Source of the DNA: CAYRPN01 sp964426135
GTDB taxonomy: Bacteria; Planctomycetota; Phycisphaerae; Phycisphaerales; Phycisphaeraceae
DNA: 64,000 nt
Assembly: GCA_964426135.1 (NCBI GenBank)
Contig: CAYRPN010000011.1
Span: 9,603 to 73,602, forward strand
Reading direction: 5' to 3'
The position numbers were made by a program, and so were the translations under genes. Within the stretch, counting starts at the first letter, position 1. Every line of letters begins with the position of its first letter. Of this stretch, positions 45,714-53,629 are shown in pieces. The notes below the pieces were generated by a model, which was not told where the DNA came from, made no database searches, and was given only the letters and a program-made list of their open reading frames with translations.

Positions 45714-47999
45714 ATGTCCACGTATCGCATGCGTCGTCTCGGTCTCGTTTTTTTTTGTTCGGTAGGGTGGGTCTGTAGCGGTCCGGTGCTTGCGGCAGAT
45801 GAGCAAGCTCAGGAAACCCTTGCGGCCCCCGCAGCGCAGGCAGGTGAGGCTGCCCCGTCCAATCTCTTCGAAGGCGCGGAGAAGGACAGCAAGCCCTCGG
45901 CCCCGCCGCCCAGCGCGGTCAAGGCCGCCCCGGTGGAGAAGCCGGTGGGCGCCGACACCGACCCGGCGCCGCAGCCGACCGAAAAGCCCTTCGTCCCCGC
46001 GGAGATTCCTGAAGGCCAGACCGTCAAGACCGGCTCCTTCGGCGAGATCGACCTGCACGTGAAGGACCTGGACATCGCCACCGTCCTGCAACTCCTTTCC
46101 ATTCAGGCCAAGCGAAACATCATCGCCACCAAGAACGTCAACGGCTCCGTGACGGCCGACCTCTATCAGGTGGACTTCTACGGCGCGCTCGACTCCATCC
46201 TGGAGCCCAACGGCTTCGGCTATCGCGAGAAGGGCAAGTACATCTACGTCTACACCGCCAAGGAACTGGCGGAGATCCGCAAGCTGGAGGAGAAGCCGAT
46301 CGTCAAGATCCACCGGCTCAACTACCTCAACGCCAAGGATGCGTCGACCTTTGTCACGCCGCTGCTCTCGGCGTCAGGCACCATCGCCATCAGCGGCGAA
46401 GTGCCCACCTCCTTCCAGTCCACTATCACCGACAACGGCAAGAACACCTCGGCTGACCAGGACGTCATGGTCATCCGCGACCTGCAGGGCAACGTCGAGG
46501 ACATCCTCAAGGTCATCAAGGAACTGGACATCCGCCCCAAGCAGGTGAGCATCCGCGCCACCGTGCTCAAGGCAACCATGAAGGAAGAAAACGGCTTCGG
46601 CGTGGACATCACCGTCGTCGGCGGCGCCACCACCGATGACTTCACCACGCCGCTCTCCGTGCTCGAAGACCTGGCGGACGGAACCGTCAGCTCCAACGGT
46701 CGCCGCGCAGGCGGTGTCGAGAGCAATCCCGGCAACACCCAGTCCGGCCGATCGAACATCAAGTTCGGATTCATCTCCGGATCCGTCGAAGCCTTCGTCC
46801 GCGCTCTGGATGAAGTCACCGACACCACCGTCGTCGCCAACCCTGAAGTGCTCGTGCTCAACCGCCAGCGGGCCGACCTGCTGATCGGTGGACGCCTGGG
46901 CTACATCAGCACGCAGCAGACGGAAACCTCCACCACGCAGACCGTCGAGTTCCTCGACGTGGGCACCCAGCTCACCGTCCGTCCCTTCATCAGCGATGAC
47001 GGCATGGTGCGCCTCGAGCTGCGGCCTTCGATCTCCACCGGCGAAACCACCCTCACCGGCGGCTTCGTCATCCCCAGCACGCAGGAGCAGTCCATGACCA
47101 CCAACGTCATGGTCCGCACCGGCCAGACCGTCGTGATCGGCGGCCTGTTCCAGGAAGATGTGCAGGTTTCCCGCAGCCAGGTGCCGCTGCTGGGCGATGT
47201 GCCCATCGTCGGCAATGCGTTCAAGGGTGTGGATGACAAGAGCAATCGTTCGGAAGTGATTTTCCTTATCACTCCGACCGTCGTGAAGGACGAGATTCTC
47301 TACGCCGGCGGCGATCGCGCTGTCGAGAGCATCGGCCAGACCATGTACGGCGCCCGCGAAGGCACGTTGCCCTGGTCGCGCAGCAAGCAGGTGGCCGCCA
47401 ACATGCAGGACGCGATCCGGTACTACAAGGAAGGCAAGAAGGAACTGGCGCTCGACGCCGCCAACAAGGCGCTCAACTCCGACTCCACCGTGGTGGACGC
47501 GATCAAGATCAAGAGCGCTCTGATGGGTGAGCGCGTGAAGTTCTATGAACGCAGCATTCTCAAGGACGTGATCAACAGCGACGTGGACGCGGCGATCAAA
47601 GCCAAGGCCGACGCGGACGGCGGCAACTCCGCCCAGCCCGCGGTCGATGCCACGACGAAGCCCGCCGCCGAAACACCCGCGGCCCCCGCGTCGGCTGATG
47701 CGCAGCCCGACGCTCGCGGTGAAGAGCCGAGCCCCGATGCTCAGCCCCAGCCGCAGCCCGCCAAGCAGCCCGCGCCCGCCACCGCCGACGCGGACAACCA
47801 GCCTTCCGCCCAGGCCCAGCCCGAGCCGGCGAATCAGCCCGCCCAGGCCGACGCCCAGAACGACGAAGGCCTCAAGAAGGTGCTCGACGCGGTGAACAAG
47901 ATTGTGGCTGACGGCAACAACCAGCCGGCTCCGGAGGCGCCCAAGGAATCCTCCGCCGACGCCGATCAGCAGCCGCAGCAGAACTCGGACAAGGAATGA
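45714..47999 (+). CDS. pilQ: Secretin (PilQ/GspD family)
   Basis: 761 residues; AAAGGAG precedes the ATG and a signal peptide follows (LGLVFFCSVGWVCSGPVLAA). An STN-like domain lies at about residues 105-175 (LDIATVLQLLSIQAKRNIIA, GALDSILEPNGFGYREKGKY), then N-domains, then the secretin core at about 345-525 (VANPEVLVLNRQRADLLIGG, QTVEFLDVGTQLTVRPFISD, TGQTVVIGGLFQEDVQVSRS, VPLLGDVPIVGNAFKG). A short TPR-like helix pair and about 125 residues of Ala/Pro/Gln/Asp-rich sequence form the C-terminus. No AMIN domain. A terminator follows. Confidence 0.93.
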   Translation: MSTYRMRRLGLVFFCSVGWVCSGPVLAADEQAQETLAAPAAQAGEAAPSNLFEGAEKDSKPSAPPPSAVKAAPVEKPVGADTDPAPQPTEKPFVPAEIPEGQTVKTGSFGEIDLHVKDLDIATVLQLLSIQAKRNIIATKNVNGSVTADLYQVDFYGALDSILEPNGFGYREKGKYIYVYTAKELAEIRKLEEKPIVKIHRLNYLNAKDASTFVTPLLSASGTIAISGEVPTSFQSTITDNGKNTSADQDVMVIRDLQGNVEDILKVIKELDIRPKQVSIRATVLKATMKEENGFGVDITVVGGATTDDFTTPLSVLEDLADGTVSSNGRRAGGVESNPGNTQSGRSNIKFGFISGSVEAFVRALDEVTDTTVVANPEVLVLNRQRADLLIGGRLGYISTQQTETSTTQTVEFLDVGTQLTVRPFISDDGMVRLELRPSISTGETTLTGGFVIPSTQEQSMTTNVMVRTGQTVVIGGLFQEDVQVSRSQVPLLGDVPIVGNAFKGVDDKSNRSEVIFLITPTVVKDEILYAGGDRAVESIGQTMYGAREGTLPWSRSKQVAANMQDAIRYYKEGKKELALDAANKALNSDSTVVDAIKIKSALMGERVKFYERSILKDVINSDVDAAIKAKADADGGNSAQPAVDATTKPAAETPAAPASADAQPDARGEEPSPDAQPQPQPAKQPAPATADADNQPSAQAQPEPANQPAQADAQNDEGLKKVLDAVNKIVADGNNQPAPEAPKESSADADQQPQQNSDKE

Positions 48000-48023
48000 G
48001 ATTCTGGACAATTTAAAACGATT

Positions 48024-48058
48024 AAGCCGGACCGGAGGAAATCTGCGGTCCGGCTTTT
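48024..48058 (+). terminator. Rho-independent terminator after the secretin gene
   Basis: AAGCCGGACCG and its complement (48046-48056) form an 11-bp stem, followed by a short T run. Confidence 0.8.
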
Positions 48059-48152
48059 CCGATTAATGAGGGTGGAGGAGAAGCAGAAAGAGAAGTCGAC
48101 CCGTTGCCGCTCCGCGGTCAACACCAGGCAATCTCCAACCGGAAATCGAATC

Positions 48153-49358
48153 ATGCCAAACGCCGCCTTCAAACTCGTCACTGCCGCGTCTCTGCTCGCC
48201 GTTGCGGCGCTGTCCGGCTGCCAGAACAACGCCAGCTACCAGACCAGCAAGCAGGCCGCGTCGGAGCGTTGGCGCGATGTGCGCTCCGGGTTCAAGCTGC
48301 AGCTCGCCCAGCAGCAGTTCGACACGGGCGATCTGGATCAGGCTGAGAAAACGCTCGCCGACGCCATCGTCCACGATCCCGCCAACGGCCGGCTGCACCT
48401 GCTGGCCGGGCGCATCGCCCTGGAGCGCGGTCAACTGGAGCGCGCCAGCCAGCGCCTCGACCGCGCGATCCAGCTTGATGCCACACTCGCCGAAGCGCAC
48501 TATTTCCAAGGCATCGTCCTGCAGCGGTGGAAACGCTTTGATGCCGCCCATGCCGCGTATCTCAAGGCGTTTGAACTGAAGAGCGACAACGTCGGCTTCA
48601 TGCTGGCGGTGAGCGAAATGCTCGTGGCGATGGGCCGCAATCAGGAAGCGCTGGCGCTCCTGGAGAGCAAGGTGAACGTGTTCGATCAGAGCGCCGGCGT
48701 GCGCGTGGCGGCTGGGCAAATCTGCGTCCTGCAGAAGGACTACACCAAGGCGATCGACTATTTCCGCCAGGCGTCGCTCCTCCTGCCCGAGGACAACAAG
48801 GTGCTGGAGGATCTGGCGATGGCGCGGCTCGCCGCCGGCAAGTTCGCCGAGGCGATCCCCGACCTGCAGCGGTTGCTGGCGACGGCACCGCAGGAGCGCC
48901 GCGGCGATCTACTGCACCTGCTGGGACGGGCGCAACTGGGCAGCGGCCAGCGCGACGACGCTCGCGCAACCTTCATCGAAATCACGCGCCTGGACCGCGA
49001 GGACGTCGAAGCCTGGATCAAACTCGGCGAGATGTCGCTGGCGTCCGGGGATTTCAACGCGGCGGTCACCGCGGCCAACCGGGTGATCGCTCTGGCGAAC
49101 AACCGACCGGACGGCTACATGATCGCAGGCATCGCGTTCCAGAAGCGCAAGGAGACGGACAAGGCGCTGTCGAACTTCGACCGTGCCGCCCGCCTGCTGC
49201 CCAACGACTCGGAGCCGCTGATCATGCGTGGCCTGACGCTGGAGCAGGCCGGCCGATTCGAAGCCGCCGCCGCGGCCTATGCCGAGGCGCAGCGACGCCG
49301 GCCCGATGACGACCGCGCCGCCAAGCTGCTGGCGACGGTCGAGGAAAAGTCCCGCTGA
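48153..49358 (+). CDS. TPR-repeat lipoprotein (possible pilotin)
   Basis: 401 residues from the ATG at 48153, which begins a lipoprotein signal (LVTAASLLAVAALSGC). About ten tetratricopeptide repeats follow, for example FDTGDLDQAEKTLADAIVHD, AHYFQGIVLQRWKRFDAAHA, YTKAIDYFRQASLLLPEDNK, DKALSNFDRAARLLPNDSEP. TPR lipoproteins such as PilF/PilW help secretins insert in the outer membrane; position right after pilQ fits that role, but this protein is longer than PilF. Confidence 0.85.
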   Translation: MPNAAFKLVTAASLLAVAALSGCQNNASYQTSKQAASERWRDVRSGFKLQLAQQQFDTGDLDQAEKTLADAIVHDPANGRLHLLAGRIALERGQLERASQRLDRAIQLDATLAEAHYFQGIVLQRWKRFDAAHAAYLKAFELKSDNVGFMLAVSEMLVAMGRNQEALALLESKVNVFDQSAGVRVAAGQICVLQKDYTKAIDYFRQASLLLPEDNKVLEDLAMARLAAGKFAEAIPDLQRLLATAPQERRGDLLHLLGRAQLGSGQRDDARATFIEITRLDREDVEAWIKLGEMSLASGDFNAAVTAANRVIALANNRPDGYMIAGIAFQKRKETDKALSNFDRAARLLPNDSEPLIMRGLTLEQAGRFEAAAAAYAEAQRRRPDDDRAAKLLATVEEKSR

Positions 49359-49404
49359 GCAAGGCGTGAAACAACGACCCCGCTCGGAGAGTAGCGGCTC
49401 CAAC

Positions 49405-49638
49405 GTAGGGTGCGTCAAGGCTTGGCGCGGACGCACCGTAGCAATCGGAGACACAGGCTGGTGCGTCCGCGCGGACTTGACGCACCNNNNNNNNNNNNNN
49501 NNNNNNNNNNNNNNNNNNNNNNNNNNNNNNNNNNNNNNNNNNNNNNNNNNNNNNNNNNNNNNNNNNNNNNNNNNNNNNNNNNNNNNTAGCAATCGGAGAC
49601 ACAGGCTGGTGCGTCCGCGCGGACTTGACGCACCCTAC
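49405..49638. repeat. GTAGGGTGCGTC-family element, second copy, broken by the gap
   Basis: The left end GTAGGGTGCGTCAAGGCTTG (49405-49437) and right end (49608-49638) match the ends of the element at 26477-26624. Inside, a 47-base unit starting TAGCAATCGGAGACACAGGC appears identically on both sides of the N run, so the element contains tandem copies and its real length is unknown. The 308 nt between the TPR gene and the kinase gene hold nothing else. Confidence 0.85.
49487..49586. other. Assembly gap (100 N)
   Basis: Exactly 100 N placed inside a tandem repeat with identical flanks; the length is a scaffolding convention, not a measurement. Confidence 0.97.
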
Positions 49639-49666
49639 GACTGCGGTGAACCAGGGAGACTGAGAC

Positions 49667-51160
49667 TTGTCGTTCAGCAAATGGCTGAGTGTCGGCGTCG
49701 GAGCGATCACCGCACTGCTGGTGCTGGCGATTCTGTGCTCCGGGTCCGCGCCTCGGCTGCCCGTGGGCGACGGTTCGCTGGGGGGCGCGCTGTTGGTGGC
49801 GGGCTTTGTGGGGAGCCTTCTGGGGCTCGCGCACTGGCTGATCATCAGTCGATTCGAAGCTGAGCTGCGTCGGATGCAGTCGCATCTGGAGCGACTGGCC
49901 AAGACCGAGGGCCGCGAACCCACCGCGCGATTCGGCATGGGTCTGGCGCCGATCGCCGCCGCCGCCGATCACGCCGCCGCTGCGATGCGGGAGCGGATCG
50001 ACCAGCTATCCTCCAAGCGGCGCGAGCTGGAGATTCAGCTTCGCATCGCCGAAGCCGAGCGGCGCCACGCCGAGGCCATTCTCAACTCCATCACCGACGC
50101 CGTCCTGGTGACCGACGGATTCAACGAACTGTCCCTGGCTAACGACGCCGCCGCGCGAACGCTGGGATTCGACGCGGGCTTCGCCCGTCGGCGACCGATC
50201 GATCAGGTGGTCAACGATTCCGCGCTGGTCAAACTCATCAAGGACATGCGGGAAACCGCGGCATCGATGCCCGCGCATCGAAGGAACCTGGAGCACCGAT
50301 GCAAGACCGCCGACGGCGAATCCGTCTTCAACGTCACCGTCACCGGCATCAGCGACAACCCGTTTGACTCGGACGGACGGGCCCCGCTGGCGGCGGGTGC
50401 GGGACAGGATGTGGCCGGCGTGGTGACGGTGCTGCGCGACATCACGAGGGAGAAGGAAATCTCCGCGCTCAAGAGCGACTTCGTCTCCAGCGTTTCCCAC
50501 GAACTGCGCACGCCGCTGTCGAGCATCAAGGCTTACGTGGAAATGCTGGTCGATGGCGAAGCCCACGACGAGGAAACCCGCGCCGAGTTCTACAACATCA
50601 TCCAGGCGGAGACCGCCCGCCTTTCGCGCCTGATCGACAACATGCTGAACATCGGCCGCATCGAGTCCGGCGTGATCCGCGCTCAGCGCGAGCAGTTGTC
50701 GCTGCCGGCGCTGGTGCACGACGTGATCGAGGTGATGCGTCCGCAGGCCCGCGCCAAGAACATCGAGCTGCGCGAAAGCTCGCTGCCGGTGTTCTTCCTC
50801 GTGCTGGCGGACAAGGACATGATCTGTCAGGCGACGCTGAACCTGATCAGCAACGCGATCAAGTACACGCCCGCCGGCGGTCGGGTGACCGTGGGCGTCT
50901 GCGTGGATGAGACTGAGCGGCTGGTCCACGTTTCCGTGACCGACACGGGCGTGGGCATTCCCGCCGACGCGATTCCGCATTTGTTCTCCAAGTTCTTCCG
51001 CGTGGACCGTCACCGCAAGCTGGCGCCGGGCACGGGCCTGGGCCTGAATCTGGTGAAGCAGATCATCGAGACGGTGCACGGCGGGAAGGTTTCCGTGGCA
51101 AGTGAGCTGGGATCGGGCAGCATGTTTACGTACAGCCTGCCGCTTGCCGATAACACCTGA
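49667..51160 (+). CDS. Membrane sensor histidine kinase with PAS domain
   Basis: 497 residues from a TTG start with GGGAG about 10 bases upstream. Two membrane helices (VGAITALLVLAILCSG, GALLVAGFVGSLLGLAHWLI) lead to a coiled coil and a PAS domain (AILNSITDAVLVTDGFNELS, SLANDAAARTLGFDAGF). The kinase core is complete: SHELRTPLSSIKAYVEML (phosphorylated His near residue 278), NLISNAIKYTP (N box), VTDTGVGIPADAIPHLFSKF (G1/F) and GTGLGLNLVKQII (G2). It is followed by its probable partner regulator 32 bases on. No large periplasmic sensor loop is present. Confidence 0.93.
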   Translation: MSFSKWLSVGVGAITALLVLAILCSGSAPRLPVGDGSLGGALLVAGFVGSLLGLAHWLIISRFEAELRRMQSHLERLAKTEGREPTARFGMGLAPIAAAADHAAAAMRERIDQLSSKRRELEIQLRIAEAERRHAEAILNSITDAVLVTDGFNELSLANDAAARTLGFDAGFARRRPIDQVVNDSALVKLIKDMRETAASMPAHRRNLEHRCKTADGESVFNVTVTGISDNPFDSDGRAPLAAGAGQDVAGVVTVLRDITREKEISALKSDFVSSVSHELRTPLSSIKAYVEMLVDGEAHDEETRAEFYNIIQAETARLSRLIDNMLNIGRIESGVIRAQREQLSLPALVHDVIEVMRPQARAKNIELRESSLPVFFLVLADKDMICQATLNLISNAIKYTPAGGRVTVGVCVDETERLVHVSVTDTGVGIPADAIPHLFSKFFRVDRHRKLAPGTGLGLNLVKQIIETVHGGKVSVASELGSGSMFTYSLPLADNT

Positions 51161-51192
51161 GGGGGCCGGCGACTGTCAGGAGAGAGTGACCC

Positions 51193-51597
51193 ATGACCGA
51201 ATCCAAACGCCTGGTGCTCGTGGTGGACGATGAGTCTCACATTCTGCATGTGGTTAGCTTGAAATTGCGGAACGCGGGATACGAAGTCATCACTGCCGAA
51301 AATGGAGATGAAGGCTTTCATGCCGCTCAGCAGCATCGGCCCGATCTGATCATCACCGATTTTCAGATGCCCGTGCTCAGCGGCGTGGACATGTGCCGGA
51401 AGCTGAAGCAGGACGAACGGACTCGTGCGACACCCGCACTGCTCCTGACGGCGCGCGGCTTCAGTCTGCCTCAAGAGGCGCTCGAGGCGACGAACATCAT
51501 CGCGGTGCTGAGCAAGCCCTTCAGCCCGCGCGAAATCCTGGGCCGCGTGCATGAAGTGCTCGGCTCCTTCACCGCCAGGGAATCGGTTGCATCCTGA
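51193..51597 (+). CDS. Single-domain response regulator
   Basis: 134 residues, a receiver domain only. The acidic pair is in LVLVVDDESHILHVV, the phosphorylated Asp in DLIITDFQMPVLSGVDM, the switch Thr in LLLTARG, and the Lys in VLSKPFSPREIL. With no output domain it must act by binding another protein; the HD-GYP gene that overlaps it by one base is the obvious candidate. Confidence 0.92.
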   Translation: MTESKRLVLVVDDESHILHVVSLKLRNAGYEVITAENGDEGFHAAQQHRPDLIITDFQMPVLSGVDMCRKLKQDERTRATPALLLTARGFSLPQEALEATNIIAVLSKPFSPREILGRVHEVLGSFTARESVAS

Positions 51598-53243
51598 TGT
51601 CCACACGGGTCGCCATTTCGAAGTCCGCTCTGCCCGCGCGGCTCCAGTCGCGCCTGCGCAGTCTCGGCGCGGTCATTGCCGTCGCCGCGGCCGATGGCGG
51701 ATGCGTCACCGTCCTGCACAGCGGCGCGCCGCACCGGCTGCACCGCCTGCTGGCGCTCACTCCCGCCTTTGCCGCCGCCGTGCGCCGCGCCTGGCCGAAT
51801 CTGGCGGCGAACCTGGGCGGTTGCGTGGAGGTCTGGCCCCACGTCTGGCTCACGCCGGTCAGCGATGGCAGGCGCCGCCGCGGAAGCGAGGAACTGCCCG
51901 AACAGCTGACCGTCGCCGTTTCCGTCGGCCGCGAGTTCCTCGCCACGGATCAGTTCCGCCTGCTCTGCGACGCCCACCAACTGGACGCCCAGGCCACGAT
52001 CCACGATTCCGCCGCCGCCGCATGGACGACCGCGCACGAAGCGGCCAGGCTCGCGCCCGCGCTTGACTGGATGTTCCAGGATGCGATCGAACTGGAGCGG
52101 CGCGACGGCGAACTGACGGGCCTCAGTTGCGAACTGAGCGAAACCTACGAGGAACTCAGCCTGCTTTACCGGCTCTCCACCAGCATGACGCTGGAGCAGC
52201 AGCCGCAGACGTTCCTCGCCGATGCATGCACGCAATTGCAGGAGACTGCCGGGCTGCGATGGCTGGCGATCCAATTGATCGACGGCGATCCGCGCATGAA
52301 CGAGCTGGCGGGCGAAGTCATCACCGGCGGCGGGCTGGCGATCGATAAACCCGCGCTGAAGCGAATCGGCGACGCGCTGATGCGCGCCATGCCGAGCCCC
52401 ACCAAGCCGTGGGTCATCGACGACACGACGAAGATCGACGCGCCTGGCCTCGTCCAGGTGTCGCGGTCGGCGCTGGTCGTGCCGATCGTCAGCGACGATC
52501 ATCTGCTGGGCGTGCTGCTGGGCGGCGACAAGAAAGACGGCTCAGAGATCAACTCCATCGACGCCAAGCTCTGCAGCGCGCTGGCCAACAGCCTGGCGAT
52601 CTTCATTGAAAACTTCATGCTGTACGAGGACATGCAGGCCATGTTCATGGGAACGCTGCACGCCCTCACCAGCGCGATCGACGCCAAGGACAGCTACACG
52701 CACGGCCACTCCGAGCGCGTCGCGCTGATGTCGCGCATGCTCGCCGCCGCCGCCGGTCTCGATGCCCCGACGGTCGAGCGCGTCTACATCGCCGGGCTGG
52801 TGCACGATGTCGGCAAGATCGGCGTGCCCGAGGCGGTGCTGTGCAAACCGGGCAAACTCACGTCGGACGAGTTCGAGCTGGTGAAGATGCATCCGGAAAT
52901 CGGCGCCCGCATCCTGCGCGACATCCGCCAGATGAACAGCCTGATCCCCGGCGTGCTCTATCACCACGAGCGGTGGGATGGCCGGGGTTATCCGCGCGGG
53001 CTGGCGGGGGAGAACATTCCGCTGTTCGGCCGGTTGATCTGCCTGGCGGATTCGTTTGACGCCATGAGTTCCAGCCGGACGTACCGCAAGGGGATGCCGC
53101 ACGAGCAGGTGCTGGCGGAGATTGCGCGGTGCGCCGGTTCGCAGTTCGATCCGGACCTGGCGGCGATGTTTGTGAGGCTGGATTTCCGCGAGTATTTCGA
53201 CGTCATCGAGAAGCATCAGTCGCAACTGAAACGGAGCGCGTGA
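51597..53243 (+). CDS. GAF and HD-GYP domain protein (probable cyclic di-GMP phosphodiesterase)
   Basis: 548 residues, overlapping the regulator stop by one base (TGATG). A divergent N-terminal region is followed by a GAF-like domain (about residues 180-345) and a full HD-GYP domain: GHSERVALMSRMLAAAAGLD, AGLVHDVGKIGVPEAVL (HD pair), MHPEIGARILRDI, YHHERWDGRGYPRGLAGENI (the GYP motif) and LICLADSFDAMSSSRTYRKG. HD-GYP enzymes break down cyclic di-GMP. It has no receiver domain itself, so the single-domain regulator next to it may supply that input. Confidence 0.92.
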   Translation: MSTRVAISKSALPARLQSRLRSLGAVIAVAAADGGCVTVLHSGAPHRLHRLLALTPAFAAAVRRAWPNLAANLGGCVEVWPHVWLTPVSDGRRRRGSEELPEQLTVAVSVGREFLATDQFRLLCDAHQLDAQATIHDSAAAAWTTAHEAARLAPALDWMFQDAIELERRDGELTGLSCELSETYEELSLLYRLSTSMTLEQQPQTFLADACTQLQETAGLRWLAIQLIDGDPRMNELAGEVITGGGLAIDKPALKRIGDALMRAMPSPTKPWVIDDTTKIDAPGLVQVSRSALVVPIVSDDHLLGVLLGGDKKDGSEINSIDAKLCSALANSLAIFIENFMLYEDMQAMFMGTLHALTSAIDAKDSYTHGHSERVALMSRMLAAAAGLDAPTVERVYIAGLVHDVGKIGVPEAVLCKPGKLTSDEFELVKMHPEIGARILRDIRQMNSLIPGVLYHHERWDGRGYPRGLAGENIPLFGRLICLADSFDAMSSSRTYRKGMPHEQVLAEIARCAGSQFDPDLAAMFVRLDFREYFDVIEKHQSQLKRSA

Positions 53244-53282
53244 TTGCACGCGGCCGGACATCGGTGCCTGGAGGCGAAGGCA

Positions 53283-53621
53283 ATGAAACTGAGCCAGGAA
53301 AACCTCGGCAATACGTGCGTCTTTCATCTCAAAGGTGACCTGACGATCGATCACATTGACCAGTTCCAGAGCGCCGTCGACGAGCGGTTGGGCAAGCAGG
53401 CGCGCGATTTCGTCATCGAGATGGCCGAGGTGGAGGTGGTGGATTCCAAGGCTCTCGAGGCATTGCTGAAATTGCAGGAAGCCTGCGGCGAACGCCTCGG
53501 GCAGATACGCCTCGTCGGCGTGTCGAGCAACGTGGAGCAGATTCTGAAGATCACCCGGCTCGGCACTCAGTTCGAGCGAGTCAGTACGGTGGACGAGGCG
53601 ATCAGGAGCTTGCGAATCTAG
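53283..53621 (+). CDS. STAS domain protein (anti-sigma-factor antagonist-like)
   Basis: 112 residues from the ATG at 53283. The STAS core is visible: FHLKGDLTIDHIDQFQSAVD, then FVIEMAEVEVVDSKALEALL, where the Ser of VVDSKALE is at the position phosphorylated in SpoIIAA-type antagonists, then RLVGVSSNVEQILKITRLGT. Such proteins bind kinases or signalling partners according to phosphorylation. It ends eight bases before the ATPase gene. Confidence 0.9.
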   Translation: MKLSQENLGNTCVFHLKGDLTIDHIDQFQSAVDERLGKQARDFVIEMAEVEVVDSKALEALLKLQEACGERLGQIRLVGVSSNVEQILKITRLGTQFERVSTVDEAIRSLRI

Positions 53622-53629
53622 GGGTCAAC

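Noticed and set aside
46374..48011. 545-codon open frame antisense to the secretin gene
   Set aside because: Ala/Gly/Arg-rich shadow of a clearly recognised secretin on the other strand.
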